35,166 nucleotides of DNA from positions 1 through 35,166 of the IMG/VR virus record IMGVR_UViG_3300031707_000085; one strand, written 5' to 3'. Both the position numbers and the translations under genes were made by a program. The notes under the pieces are model-generated. The model had not been told where the DNA came from. It searched no databases and saw only the letters and a list, made by a program, of their open reading frames with translations. Below are positions 1-7,314 of the stretch, one piece after another. Positions within the stretch are counted from its first letter, which is position 1. Each line of letters starts with the position of its first letter. This DNA comes from a virus.

Positions 1-750
1 CAGGTTGATCTCGTGACCACAGGCCTGTGCAACCCGCGCAGTAAGTGTCTCGAGTTCCGCGGTCATTACAATCTCTTGTTCCGCAAGAAACTCCCGGTCA
101 ACAAGCACGCCTACCTCTTCCATTTTAACCAGAAGGAGCAACAGGTCAAGTTCAGTTGCGTAGAGATCATGCAGGCCCGAGCGCTTGATCTTCGGTTCAA
201 AGTGCTCGTGAAGCCGCCAGCCCAGATTGCAGTCAGTACGACAGTAGGGTTCCATGATCTCGCTCGGGATCTGGCCGTAGTTCTTAAGATGACCATCGCG
301 CTTGCGACTATGCACCTTGATGTACTCGTCCTTAGCCGCTTCCTGTGCGCCAAGCGATGGATCGTTGAACTCCTTCATGGCCCTAACCTTCAGGGCCTTG
401 GGTTCATTCTCATCGAGTAGATGCGCCATGACCAACGTGTCCCCGATGCGTCGCCCGGGCCGCACACCGAAGGTCTTACGCACCATGTGCAAGTCAAACT
501 TAGCGTTGTGCGCCACTACCATGCCCGGCCCGTTGGGTCCCAGCATGTCGGTCAAGAAGGCCGCCAGGCCCGGCGTCGTAGCCGGCAAGAATGCACTCTG
601 TTCGTACTTGGGACCCCAAGCAAATCCGATACTAACCACGTTGTCACGAACCCACGATGGGCCGCTCGCACGGATAGGAGTATCTGTCTCAGTGTCAAAG
701 ACAGCAACACCTGCGCTCCAGAGTTTCTGTTTCAAGTCAACTAGTTGCAT
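1..750 (-). CDS. DNA polymerase family A, N-terminal 250 residues (partial, cut by window edge)
   Basis: The minus frame is open from an ATG at 750 to the left edge, giving 250 residues with no stop. The N-terminal part is a DEDD 3'-5' exonuclease: motif I FDTETD near residues 18-23, motif II VAHNAKFDLHMV near 80-90, and motif III PYCRTDCNLGWRL further on. It is followed by MEEVGVLVDREFL, the segment that links exonuclease to polymerase in Pol I enzymes. The polymerase domain lies outside the window. There is no 5'-nuclease domain in front, which is usual for phage family A replicases. The start overlaps the hydroxymethylase-like gene by 14 bases, so the two are translationally linked. It is the likely replicase, working with the helicase, primase and SSB encoded upstream. 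Confidence 0.9.
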   Translation of the reverse strand, partial: MQLVDLKQKLWSAGVAVFDTETDTPIRASGPSWVRDNVVSIGFAWGPKYEQSAFLPATTPGLAAFLTDMLGPNGPGMVVAHNAKFDLHMVRKTFGVRPGRRIGDTLVMAHLLDENEPKALKVRAMKEFNDPSLGAQEAAKDEYIKVHSRKRDGHLKNYGQIPSEIMEPYCRTDCNLGWRLHEHFEPKIKRSGLHDLYATELDLLLLLVKMEEVGVLVDREFLAEQEIVMTAELETLTARVAQACGHEINL

Positions 751-1618
751 TGTTGTTCTTGTGTTCTCCGAATGCAGACCAGACCTCTAGCGCCGGCCGC
801 CATGTTCGAAGCGGTTCCTCAGCCGCCGCGTCAGTCTTGAACACGCCGCCGAATGGAACCTCGCGTTCCCACGCCAACAGATACCGAGCGGCCTTGCGCG
901 TGTCATCCATACCGGTGTGACTACCTACGCAGGGCAAGGTTGCCGAGGTTGTTTCCACCCGGGTCGCGAGATCCCAGTGCCGTTCGTAAACGTGCCCGCT
1001 CGAAGCAACGTGCGTGTAAGAGCCAGGGTCCAAGTCCAGCGCCCGCGCCAATGCCAGTTGCACCGAAACGAAAGCCGGTATGTCATACGACAGGCCCCAC
1101 ACGAGGTCCCATGACCGCATGAAAACCGTCATCTCGAGCAGGTTCTTGCGGCGCTGGAAGTGCCACCCGACCGTGCAAACCATGTCTAGGTCCTTGGCAT
1201 ACCGCAGGTCCTCGGGTCTTCCGACGTAGACCATGCCACGCCGCGAGTCCCCGTCACGTTTGAGTTCACGTTCTACGTCTAGCAACTGCTCGCCGATACG
1301 TGGGCCGTAGGATCCATAAGCGTTGTTCATCTCGGCCGCCCGCGGCGAGTAACGCGCCAGCAGTTCGCGGTCGAAATCACCTGCCAGGTACTGCGCTATT
1401 TCCATCCACATGTAGGCCTGGTTAAACCCGGGACGCCTGACGATGCAGTGGTAAGGACTCTGAAGTCGCAACACCAGCGGCCGCGCCTCACGTGTCTTCA
1501 GGCCTCGCGGTTCTACTGGATCGCCGCAGGATATGACCTGTCCGAGCAAGTCCCGATACGACTGTCCAAGACAGTAGGTCTCACAGACGAGCATCGAACC
1601 AAACCAGGAATGTTCCAT
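737..1618 (-). CDS. Thymidylate-synthase-like pyrimidine hydroxymethylase (probable dCMP hydroxymethylase)
   Basis: The 293-residue protein follows the thymidylate synthase fold: DSRR at 124-127 (phosphate-binding arginines), catalytic Cys148 in MVCTVGWHF, MRSWDLVWG at 167-175 and GHVYERH at 208-214 (His and Tyr that bind the deoxyribose). At the position where TS has the Asn that reads uracil, this protein has Asp179 (LSYDIPAF). That Asn-to-Asp change is known from T4 dCMP hydroxymethylase, which makes 5-hydroxymethyl-dCMP. The family is seen directly; substrate and product are inferred. It could instead act on dUMP. Its ATG shares a base with the stop of the upstream kinase gene (TAATG). 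Its neighbours, a DNA kinase, a transferase-like gene and a dNMP kinase, fit a base-hypermodification pathway. Confidence 0.75.
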   Translation of the reverse strand: MEHSWFGSMLVCETYCLGQSYRDLLGQVISCGDPVEPRGLKTREARPLVLRLQSPYHCIVRRPGFNQAYMWMEIAQYLAGDFDRELLARYSPRAAEMNNAYGSYGPRIGEQLLDVERELKRDGDSRRGMVYVGRPEDLRYAKDLDMVCTVGWHFQRRKNLLEMTVFMRSWDLVWGLSYDIPAFVSVQLALARALDLDPGSYTHVASSGHVYERHWDLATRVETTSATLPCVGSHTGMDDTRKAARYLLAWEREVPFGGVFKTDAAAEEPLRTWRPALEVWSAFGEHKNNNATS

Positions 1619-2508
1619 TACAGCGCCCTCTCAATCAACTCTGAGTACCCCTCCAGGTCGCGGTAGAAGAACCGCTTCCAGTACTGCGGATGGGGCAGCG
1701 CGGCTACCGGCTCGATGCCGACAGTTTCCAATGCCTCTTCGGCGCGCCGACCCAACGCGATAAACCGCCGATCACGCCAACGCCGCAAGATATCATGCGG
1801 CCGCACGGTGCCATCTTCGTTCCAGAGCCAACCATTGAGCACGTGGTAGGTCCCTGTCGGCAAACCCGTGGCTATAATCGCACGGCGCAGATAGTCGCCA
1901 CACGCTGACCTGAAGACGAATGGTACGCCACACGGACCCCGACACTTACCATGCCGGTCACCGACGAAGATGTACCGCGGGTCGGACGAACCGATTCCCT
2001 CATGGTCTGCCGGCAGTGACCCGGTAAACGGTAGTCGTCGCAACAGGTGAGTTACCTTCTCGCCCGTGTAATCGTACGTGAACACCGGTAGGTCAGTTGA
2101 CCATTGACCTTCTGCAAATGCGCTGTACACGGCGCGTACAAGACCTTCGTCTGCATGATTCGTTGCCTCACTGTCCAGCGCCACGTTCTGAAGCACCGTC
2201 TCGAGCGGTGGCAAACAAAGAACAACTACGGCCTTATGCGACGCCAACCAGCCCTCGAGTAACCACCGGTCAAGATCATTCAGTGCCGAACCGTCTCGCA
2301 CCAGCGGTCCATAAACATCTTCGCTCAGGTGCATTCGGTCAATGACCAATGGATGCGGCACGTTCTTAAACCGCGCCAGCCAGTAGATGAGCGGATCCTT
2401 GGCCGGGCGCGGAACCGACATGTGGACATAGCGATAGCCACACAGCATCAACGCCTTGGCCAACGTTGTCTTGCCAGCGCCGTCAGGTCCTTCCAAAAGC
2501 ACAATCAT
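1618..2508 (-). CDS. Deoxynucleoside monophosphate kinase fused to a UDG-superfamily-like domain
   Basis: From the ATG at 2508 the protein has 296 residues. The N-terminal half is a P-loop kinase of the thymidylate kinase type: GPDGAGKT at 7-14 and DRMHLSEDVYGP further on, like the DRxxxSxxVY segment of dTMP kinases. The last 120 residues look like a uracil-DNA-glycosylase fold: a GDRHGK loop, VPFVFRSACGDYLRR, a LNGW strand, FIALGRRAEEAL and a closing PHPQYWKRF. The likely job is to phosphorylate a modified dNMP toward the triphosphate; the role of the second domain is unknown. The longer open frame to 2553 was not used: it lies inside the methyltransferase gene, and the P-loop begins right after the ATG at 2508. 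No Shine-Dalgarno is seen; a TATAGT box lies 9 bases upstream. Confidence 0.75.
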   Translation of the reverse strand: MIVLLEGPDGAGKTTLAKALMLCGYRYVHMSVPRPAKDPLIYWLARFKNVPHPLVIDRMHLSEDVYGPLVRDGSALNDLDRWLLEGWLASHKAVVVLCLPPLETVLQNVALDSEATNHADEGLVRAVYSAFAEGQWSTDLPVFTYDYTGEKVTHLLRRLPFTGSLPADHEGIGSSDPRYIFVGDRHGKCRGPCGVPFVFRSACGDYLRRAIIATGLPTGTYHVLNGWLWNEDGTVRPHDILRRWRDRRFIALGRRAEEALETVGIEPVAALPHPQYWKRFFYRDLEGYSELIERAL

Positions 2509-2510
2509 AT

Positions 2511-3617
2511 CTAATCTACTATACCTCGCTTGACGTACCGGCCGGGACTCCAAGGCCTAGCAATCCCGAGTCTGTTGATAACCCTGAAACTGCCGGGTTC
2601 AGCCCGCGCACTGTCAAGACTTCGCAACACGAGTTGCCCTAGGTGATAACCCATCGGTGGCAACACGGCCTGCGAGACATCTGTAGAACAACCATCGTGT
2701 GCATCGGGCCTTGTGGTCAGCGCGAACACGAAGTCATCCGGATAACCACTCAGTCGTGCACCCTCACGCAGCGTCAACGGTCTGTCGACGTAAGGATGAA
2801 CCGTCGTAGTAAGGTCAAAGAGCGTACTACATGGGGCGTTCCCCCGCAGTCGACCCGTGCTCAAACCACGCGCCTTCCTAAACGGCAGCCCCTGCGCGCG
2901 TGCCCGATCAACGCCACCCATCACACCTTCACCGGGCAGCATGTTACGAAGCACATTGAGGGCGATCTCGTCTGGGCGACGCACGACGTGATTGGGAACC
3001 AGAGGTTCCTCGCCCAACCACCGTGCTGTAATCGCTAGATCATTGATCATGTCCCACACCAACGGCAGGTCATCAACCGTGATCGTGGGTTCCGGGATCT
3101 CGAGTTCACCACGATGCGCAATGAAATGAAAGCGCTCGCGCCACTGCGGCCCACCCACCAACAACCCGTTGGTCAGGTAGATCGTCACGGCATAACCGAC
3201 ACGTTGAAACGCCTCGGCGAACGTCTTATAGAATGCCTGCCCACCGTTGAGAGACCAGGCCCGGGGCACGCTCTCGACGATCAACGCCTCCGGTCGAAGT
3301 TGAAGCGCCAGATCAAAGACATTACGGGTAAACCCTAGTCGCGGGTCGGCCATGCCAAGACGACCACCGGCAGTACTCCAGGGTGCGCACGGTGGGTTGG
3401 CATAGATGAGATTCACGTGCTCGAGTTGCGAGACCGGCCAGTCCTCAAGGGTAAGAGGGTGCGGCACCTTGGGAAAGTTCAGATCAAACGTTGCGGCGCC
3501 CCACGGTCCTTCCTCCCACTGACCAGCGATCTTAAAGCCGGCGCGCTGGATTCCGAGAGAAAACGCGCCAGAGTAGATGTGGCACCCTAGGGCCTTCGGT
3601 CGTTTCACGGCTGCCAT
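2511..3617 (-). CDS. DNA (cytosine-5) methyltransferase-like protein
   Basis: The 368-residue protein has C5-methyltransferase motifs in order: SAM loop GCHIYSGAFSLGIQRAGF at 11-28, the catalytic loop IYANPPCAPWS with Cys77, motif VI VESVP with Glu115, motif VIII QWRERFHF near 158-165, a variable target-recognition region about 180-275, then motif IX/X RPLTLREGARLSGYPDDF and a C-terminal VSQAVLPPMGYHLG. All catalytic residues are present, so it should be active on cytosine C5 or be a closely related modification enzyme. An AAGGAGGA ribosome site precedes the ATG at 3617, and the gene overlaps the upstream kinase by 13 bases. Beside a hydroxymethylase it may protect DNA at specific sites or act in the same modification scheme. 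The target site cannot be read from the sequence. Confidence 0.85.
   Translation of the reverse strand: MAAVKRPKALGCHIYSGAFSLGIQRAGFKIAGQWEEGPWGAATFDLNFPKVPHPLTLEDWPVSQLEHVNLIYANPPCAPWSTAGGRLGMADPRLGFTRNVFDLALQLRPEALIVESVPRAWSLNGGQAFYKTFAEAFQRVGYAVTIYLTNGLLVGGPQWRERFHFIAHRGELEIPEPTITVDDLPLVWDMINDLAITARWLGEEPLVPNHVVRRPDEIALNVLRNMLPGEGVMGGVDRARAQGLPFRKARGLSTGRLRGNAPCSTLFDLTTTVHPYVDRPLTLREGARLSGYPDDFVFALTTRPDAHDGCSTDVSQAVLPPMGYHLGQLVLRSLDSARAEPGSFRVINRLGIARPWSPGRYVKRGIVD
2518..2523 (-). promoter_or_regulatory. GGTATAGT -10-like box before the kinase-UDG gene
   Basis: The minus strand reads GCGAGGTATAGTAGATTAG, ending at the ATG at 2508. Transcription would begin near 2511, almost on the ATG, and no Shine-Dalgarno is seen. 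The box lies inside the end of the methyltransferase gene. Confidence 0.3.
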
Positions 3618-4177
3618 CCGTAGTCCTCCTTGTAGATCCTGATGACGTCTTCTACCGGATGCCTGTGATCGATCGTGTAGACAATCTCGCCCTCTGCACG
3701 AAATCTCTCAGCCAACCGTCCGATGAAACGGTGATGCTGTACGACCTGCCACTCCTTGATCGGCCGTCCACCGTTGCGCTGGAGAATGCGCTGAACACAC
3801 AGGTCCACCGGCGTGTCCAGAAATGCGAACACGACCTGGCCGGGGTTCTTGGCTGAGAATTCCTGCCACCAGATCCGCGATGACGAGATCGTCAGTGACT
3901 CGCCAAACACGAACGGAGCGGCCTGCATTGCCTCATCGATAAGTCCGTAGAACTTGTCGCGCGTTCGTGTCAGCAAGTAACCGTCTAGGCCGCCACCGGC
4001 CGCAGTATACCGGCCCAGCAGTAGCATCCCACCCGGCAGGTCATAGCCGATCAGTTTCTTGTGCGGCGGTTTGTTCCAACCGCTAACCCAGATCGGAGTG
4101 TTGGGGTAACGTTCAAGCAACTGGTGCCCGACGTATGACTTACCGCTGCCTCCGCATCCACGGAGAGTCAGAATCAT
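3605..4177 (-). CDS. P-loop kinase resembling 5-hydroxymethyl-pyrimidine DNA kinase
   Basis: The 190-residue protein opens with MILTLRGCGGSGKS (Walker A at 7-14). After it come GYDLPGG and LLLGRYTAAGGGLDG, a segment I associate with phage kinases that phosphorylate 5-hydroxymethyl-dU in DNA in thymine-hypermodifying phages. Then comes FVFGESLTISSS, a Walker B-like strand VVFAFLDTPVDLCVQRILQRN and a C-terminal helix pair. The start is the ATG at 4177, which overlaps the phosphatase stop as ATGA and has GGAGG just upstream; the 63 extra residues of the longer open frame are out-of-frame sequence from that gene. The inferred role is to activate hydroxymethylated bases for substitution. A free-nucleotide or RNA kinase role cannot be excluded. 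Confidence 0.6.
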   Translation of the reverse strand: MILTLRGCGGSGKSYVGHQLLERYPNTPIWVSGWNKPPHKKLIGYDLPGGMLLLGRYTAAGGGLDGYLLTRTRDKFYGLIDEAMQAAPFVFGESLTISSSRIWWQEFSAKNPGQVVFAFLDTPVDLCVQRILQRNGGRPIKEWQVVQHHRFIGRLAERFRAEGEIVYTIDHRHPVEDVIRIYKEDYGWQP

Positions 4178-4602
4178 TCCGCGTCCTCCAGTAGATACCG
4201 TTCCATTGCCTTGTTCTGAACCGCCTTCGGTCGCGCCGCCCGAAGACGCGCGAGCGCCTCTGCGCCCGGTATTTCGTAGATCGCCGTTAACGCGAGCGCC
4301 GCAACAAACGGCGAACGCGAGTGCGCCCCGATGCAGTGCACTAACACGGTATGTCCCTCTCGCCACCGAGCCACGACAAACCTAGTCGCCGCAAACGCGG
4401 TCTTTTCGTCGACCGACCGAGCGTCTGGCAGCGGAAACTGCTTGTACTCGATGTCAGGCAGGTTCAGCATGTCGGGGTCAGTCAATCGCAACATGCAAAC
4501 CACCACGTCGATGCCGGCGGCGCGCAGTTCCTCGAGCTTATTCGGACGATTGTTGAACATGCCCCGGATAAACAGCCGTGGTGCTATCTCATACATGTGC
4601 AT
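4174..4602 (-). CDS. Dual-specificity (tyrosine-type) protein phosphatase-like
   Basis: The 142-residue protein has the compact cysteine phosphatase fold: an N-terminal PRLFIRGMFNN strand, DVVVCMLRLTDPD, a possible general-acid loop PLPDARSVDE, and the P-loop VLVHCIGAHSRSPFV with the CX5R signature (Cys then Arg six residues on, followed by Ser). Helices LALTAIYEI and LARLRAARPKAVQNKAMERYL complete the small DSP type. GGAGG lies 9 bases before the first ATG. It is coupled to the downstream DNA kinase by a 4-base overlap. Such phosphatases act on phosphoproteins, phosphoinositides, or nucleic acid 5' phosphates. In this setting it may remove a phosphate from a modified base, sugar or inositol phosphate, but the substrate is not visible. 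Confidence 0.75.
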   Translation of the reverse strand: MHMYEIAPRLFIRGMFNNRPNKLEELRAAGIDVVVCMLRLTDPDMLNLPDIEYKQFPLPDARSVDEKTAFAATRFVVARWREGHTVLVHCIGAHSRSPFVAALALTAIYEIPGAEALARLRAARPKAVQNKAMERYLLEDAE

Positions 4603-4608
4603 CAGTTC

Positions 4609-5616
4609 TTACCTCCTGACGGGATGCGCAAGATCCGTCGTCTTGTTCCAATCAAACAGAAGGTCCGACCAGAAGTAGCCCTGCTGTGCGAACACGTGCT
4701 TCAATGGAACGCGCACGTCGTCCCAACCCTGCAATTCGCCCAGGCACTCGGCCGGAAAAGCCTCGCGCCGCGCCTGAAAGAAGGCCCGTTCCAGAGGCAT
4801 GTCACCACCTAGGGAAGCCATGTACTTCGCAACCTTGTGATAGTAGGCCAGTTCCGAGTCGATGGTTCGACCCACGTAGAGCGTGCCATGCTGCGTCTGC
4901 CGCCAGTTGCAAAGAAGCACCTCGAGCAGGTAGTAACTCACCTCACGACCTAGTTCCTCGGCGAGCCTATCCCGAACGGCCTCAGCAACCAGGTTAGTCA
5001 GAGCGATCGTAGAACGCGAGTTATCGTGCTTATCTCCAACAGTCGACGCCGTCTCCGGCACCAACATACCCAGAGCACGTCGCGGCGACCACGCGCCCGA
5101 TGGCCGAATATCGGGTGGAACAAGGTGCTCGAATCCTGTCAAGCGACGGAAGACCTCGAGCGTCTTGATGATCACGTACCGGCCGCAGTACTTCACGTTA
5201 TCCGCAACCGAAGACCACGCTTCCTCGTACGACATTTCCCCGAGGCGTGGCACATACTCTAGATCCCACGCCGCGAAGTCCTGAAGACACTTGACCAACT
5301 TAGGCTTCGAACGTACTGGCCGGCGCTGGGTACGGATCGGTAGTCCTGCCCAGTGTTCATGGACCCAATCAAGTAGTTCGTCAGAACTCGCAACTTCTCC
5401 TGGGTCGGGCCAGTTTGCGATGATCAGCAGGGCAGGCGGTACAGAACAGAACGTCATGTAGGCGCACAGCCACCACCCTGCACGTTCTCGCAGCCACGAC
5501 GAGTGTTCCAGCAGTTGATGCGCCTCGTGCATGTGCACATCCGGTCCGCCGACCGCTAACTTGAGTTGACTGAACTCGACGAAACTACGCATCTGAACTG
5601 GGTCCAACTGTACCAT
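4609..5616 (-). CDS. Probable amino acid:DNA transferase (ADDT)-like base-modification protein
   Basis: This is a 335-residue, helix-rich protein without transmembrane segments. Several blocks match my memory of the ADDT family predicted by Iyer, Aravind and co-workers in phages with hypermodified thymines: VKYCGRYVIIKTLEVFRRLTG in the middle, then VSYYLLEVLLCNWRQT with YVGRTIDSELAYYHKV, and near the end FFQARREAFPAECLGEL. Those enzymes couple an amino-containing group to phosphorylated 5-hydroxymethyl bases in DNA. The match is from recalled patterns, so the call is moderate. The gene sits between a HAD phosphatase and a DSP/DNA-kinase pair, which supports the role. ATG at 5616 overlaps the HAD stop as ATGA; a GTG at 5619 is an equally possible start, with AGAGGG upstream. 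Confidence 0.5.
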   Translation of the reverse strand: MVQLDPVQMRSFVEFSQLKLAVGGPDVHMHEAHQLLEHSSWLRERAGWWLCAYMTFCSVPPALLIIANWPDPGEVASSDELLDWVHEHWAGLPIRTQRRPVRSKPKLVKCLQDFAAWDLEYVPRLGEMSYEEAWSSVADNVKYCGRYVIIKTLEVFRRLTGFEHLVPPDIRPSGAWSPRRALGMLVPETASTVGDKHDNSRSTIALTNLVAEAVRDRLAEELGREVSYYLLEVLLCNWRQTQHGTLYVGRTIDSELAYYHKVAKYMASLGGDMPLERAFFQARREAFPAECLGELQGWDDVRVPLKHVFAQQGYFWSDLLFDWNKTTDLAHPVRR

Positions 5617-6245
5617 CACGCATTTCCCTCTGGATCACGAACCCAACATGCTGCGTATATCGACGAGATGGTTTGAATATCGATAGGAAACTTAGACCAC
5701 GGCGCGCCGAGCAAACCGATGAACCGCACATCAACGGTGTGCGCCAACTCGCAGTCGTATGGGGCATCTCCGATGTAGGTCACGCAACCCCATCGTTCAC
5801 GTAGACCCATGAGTTGACTCGCCTTTGAGCGGCCGGGTTCCAGGCCCAGGGTCTCAGTGAACTCCAGACTACTGATCGCCTGCCGCACGAGATTCTGACG
5901 TGTACTACTCACCAAGGCCGTAAAGATGTTCTGACACCGTAGTACCGCCAACGTTTCTTTAACGTCGTGAAACACCTCGCATGACGGGTAGAACATGTCC
6001 TTGTAACACTCAAACCGGTACGCCGCGCTGAGATTCAGCGGATTCTGTGGAAACAACATCTCGAGTTGCTCACTGAACGGGCGCCCCACCGTACCCCGGT
6101 AAGCACACCGAGCCTGATGCGCGCCCATACGATAACTTCGCATCAGTTCCGTAACGGCGAGTGACTCAAGCAGAGGCATGGAATTCAAGACCGTGCCGTC
6201 AAGATCAAAGGCAAACAGCACCCCTTGTTCACGACTAGATTCCAT
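5616..6245 (-). CDS. HAD-superfamily phosphatase
   Basis: From the ATG at 6245 the protein has 209 residues and carries all HAD motifs: [10 protein letters not shown] near the N-terminus (nucleophile Asp and acid/base Asp), VSSTRQNL for motif II, the Lys in GRSKASQ for motif III and [12 protein letters not shown] for motif IV. The helical cap lies between motifs I and II, as in phosphoglycolate phosphatase-like and nucleotidase-like members. The gene overlaps the inositol-phosphate synthase by 11 bases and the transferase-like gene by one codon, so the three are expressed together. It may dephosphorylate a nucleotide, a polynucleotide end or the inositol phosphate made next door; the sequence does not decide. 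The longer frame to 6395 is only overlap with the upstream gene. Confidence 0.85.
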   Translation of the reverse strand: MESSREQGVLFAFDLDGTVLNSMPLLESLAVTELMRSYRMGAHQARCAYRGTVGRPFSEQLEMLFPQNPLNLSAAYRFECYKDMFYPSCEVFHDVKETLAVLRCQNIFTALVSSTRQNLVRQAISSLEFTETLGLEPGRSKASQLMGLRERWGCVTYIGDAPYDCELAHTVDVRFIGLLGAPWSKFPIDIQTISSIYAACWVRDPEGNA

Positions 6246-7314
6246 TGATGTACCTCTCTGTGCCCTCACGGGCCTCATCGTCGGTGACCTGGATCGGGGG
6301 CGACTTAAAGAAGTATCCCGACGGTGCGATGATAGGTCCATACAGATGACGATCCAGGGCAATCCGCGCACAACGAATGGCGTCAATGACCACACCCGCC
6401 GAGTTGGGACTATCCCAGACCTCCAACTTCAGGTCTACATTGATGGGCGAACCACCGAATCCCTCGCCCTCAATTCTGATATGGCAAAACTTACGGTCCT
6501 TGAGCCAAGGCACGTAATCGCTAGGTCCTACGTGAACGTCATCGTCAGGCAAGACCTCGTCTATCTGGGAAGTTACCGCGCGTGTCTTGGAGATCTTCTT
6601 GGAGATCAACCGCTTCCGTTCTAGCATGTTCAGGAAGTCGGTGTTGCCACCGAAGTTGAGTTGATAGGTCCGCTGGATCGGCACACCTCGGTCCTCAAAC
6701 AACCGCGCCAGCACGCGATGAACAATGGTTGCTCCGACCTGTGACTTAACATCGTCTCCGAGGATGGGCACCTTGGCATCACTGAACCGGTTAGGCCAGT
6801 ACCCTGATTCGTCCGAAGCGATGAACACAGGAATGCAGTTGACGAAGGCGCACCCGGCCTCGAGTACCTGCTCGACGTACCACTTGGTCGCCTCCTCGCT
6901 GCCCACCGGCAGATAGTTCAAGACGACCTGTGTGCGCGTGTTCCTCAGTACCTGCGCCACATCGGCGCTAGGTCCCTTGGCCTTCTCGATGACCTGACTC
7001 AGATACTTCCCCAGCCCATCGTGCGTCATGCCGCGTTTCACCGGCACTCCCATCGACGGCACATCACAGAATCTAAGCGTGTTGTTCGGGGCCTCAAAGA
7101 TGGCCTCGGACAGGTCCTTACCCACCTTGTTTCGGTCAATGTCAAAGGCAGCCACAAACTCGATGTCACCGATGCGGTAGCCGCCTAAACTGGCATGCAT
7201 GATGCCCGGTACTTGATCGCCATCTTGAACATCGCGGTAATAGTGCACGCCCTGCACGAGCGCTGACGCACAGTTCCCGGCGCCGATGATCGCTACTCTG
7301 ATCGGTGAAGTCAC
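6235..7314 (-). CDS. Myo-inositol-1-phosphate synthase (inositol-3-phosphate synthase), actinobacterial type
   Basis: The 359-residue protein aligns by eye over its full length with the short actinobacterial/archaeal form of the enzyme. Visible are the NAD-binding [18 protein letters not shown] at 6-23, [92 protein letters not shown] and a closing YFFKSPP. It converts glucose 6-phosphate to inositol phosphate with NAD. All motifs I know are intact, so it is likely active. The start is a GTG at 7314 (GTGA overlap with the upstream stop) with AAGGAGA seven bases before it. Such a gene is unexpected in a phage; it sits inside the modification cluster, next to two phosphatases. Confidence 0.93.
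   Translation of the reverse strand: MTSPIRVAIIGAGNCASALVQGVHYYRDVQDGDQVPGIMHASLGGYRIGDIEFVAAFDIDRNKVGKDLSEAIFEAPNNTLRFCDVPSMGVPVKRGMTHDGLGKYLSQVIEKAKGPSADVAQVLRNTRTQVVLNYLPVGSEEATKWYVEQVLEAGCAFVNCIPVFIASDESGYWPNRFSDAKVPILGDDVKSQVGATIVHRVLARLFEDRGVPIQRTYQLNFGGNTDFLNMLERKRLISKKISKTRAVTSQIDEVLPDDDVHVGPSDYVPWLKDRKFCHIRIEGEGFGGSPINVDLKLEVWDSPNSAGVVIDAIRCARIALDRHLYGPIIAPSGYFFKSPPIQVTDDEAREGTERYINGI

Noticed and set aside
13-790. Several plus-strand and minus-strand open frames at the left end
   Set aside because: They are shadows of the DNA polymerase gene, which runs off the left edge and carries clear DEDD motifs in its own frame.
4178-4366. 63-residue N-terminal extension of the DNA-kinase-like protein
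   Set aside because: It lies entirely within the phosphatase gene in another frame, and an ATG with GGAGG stands right before the P-loop.
6246-6395. 50-residue N-terminal extension of the HAD phosphatase
   Set aside because: It lies within the inositol-phosphate synthase gene and the HAD fold starts after the inner ATG.
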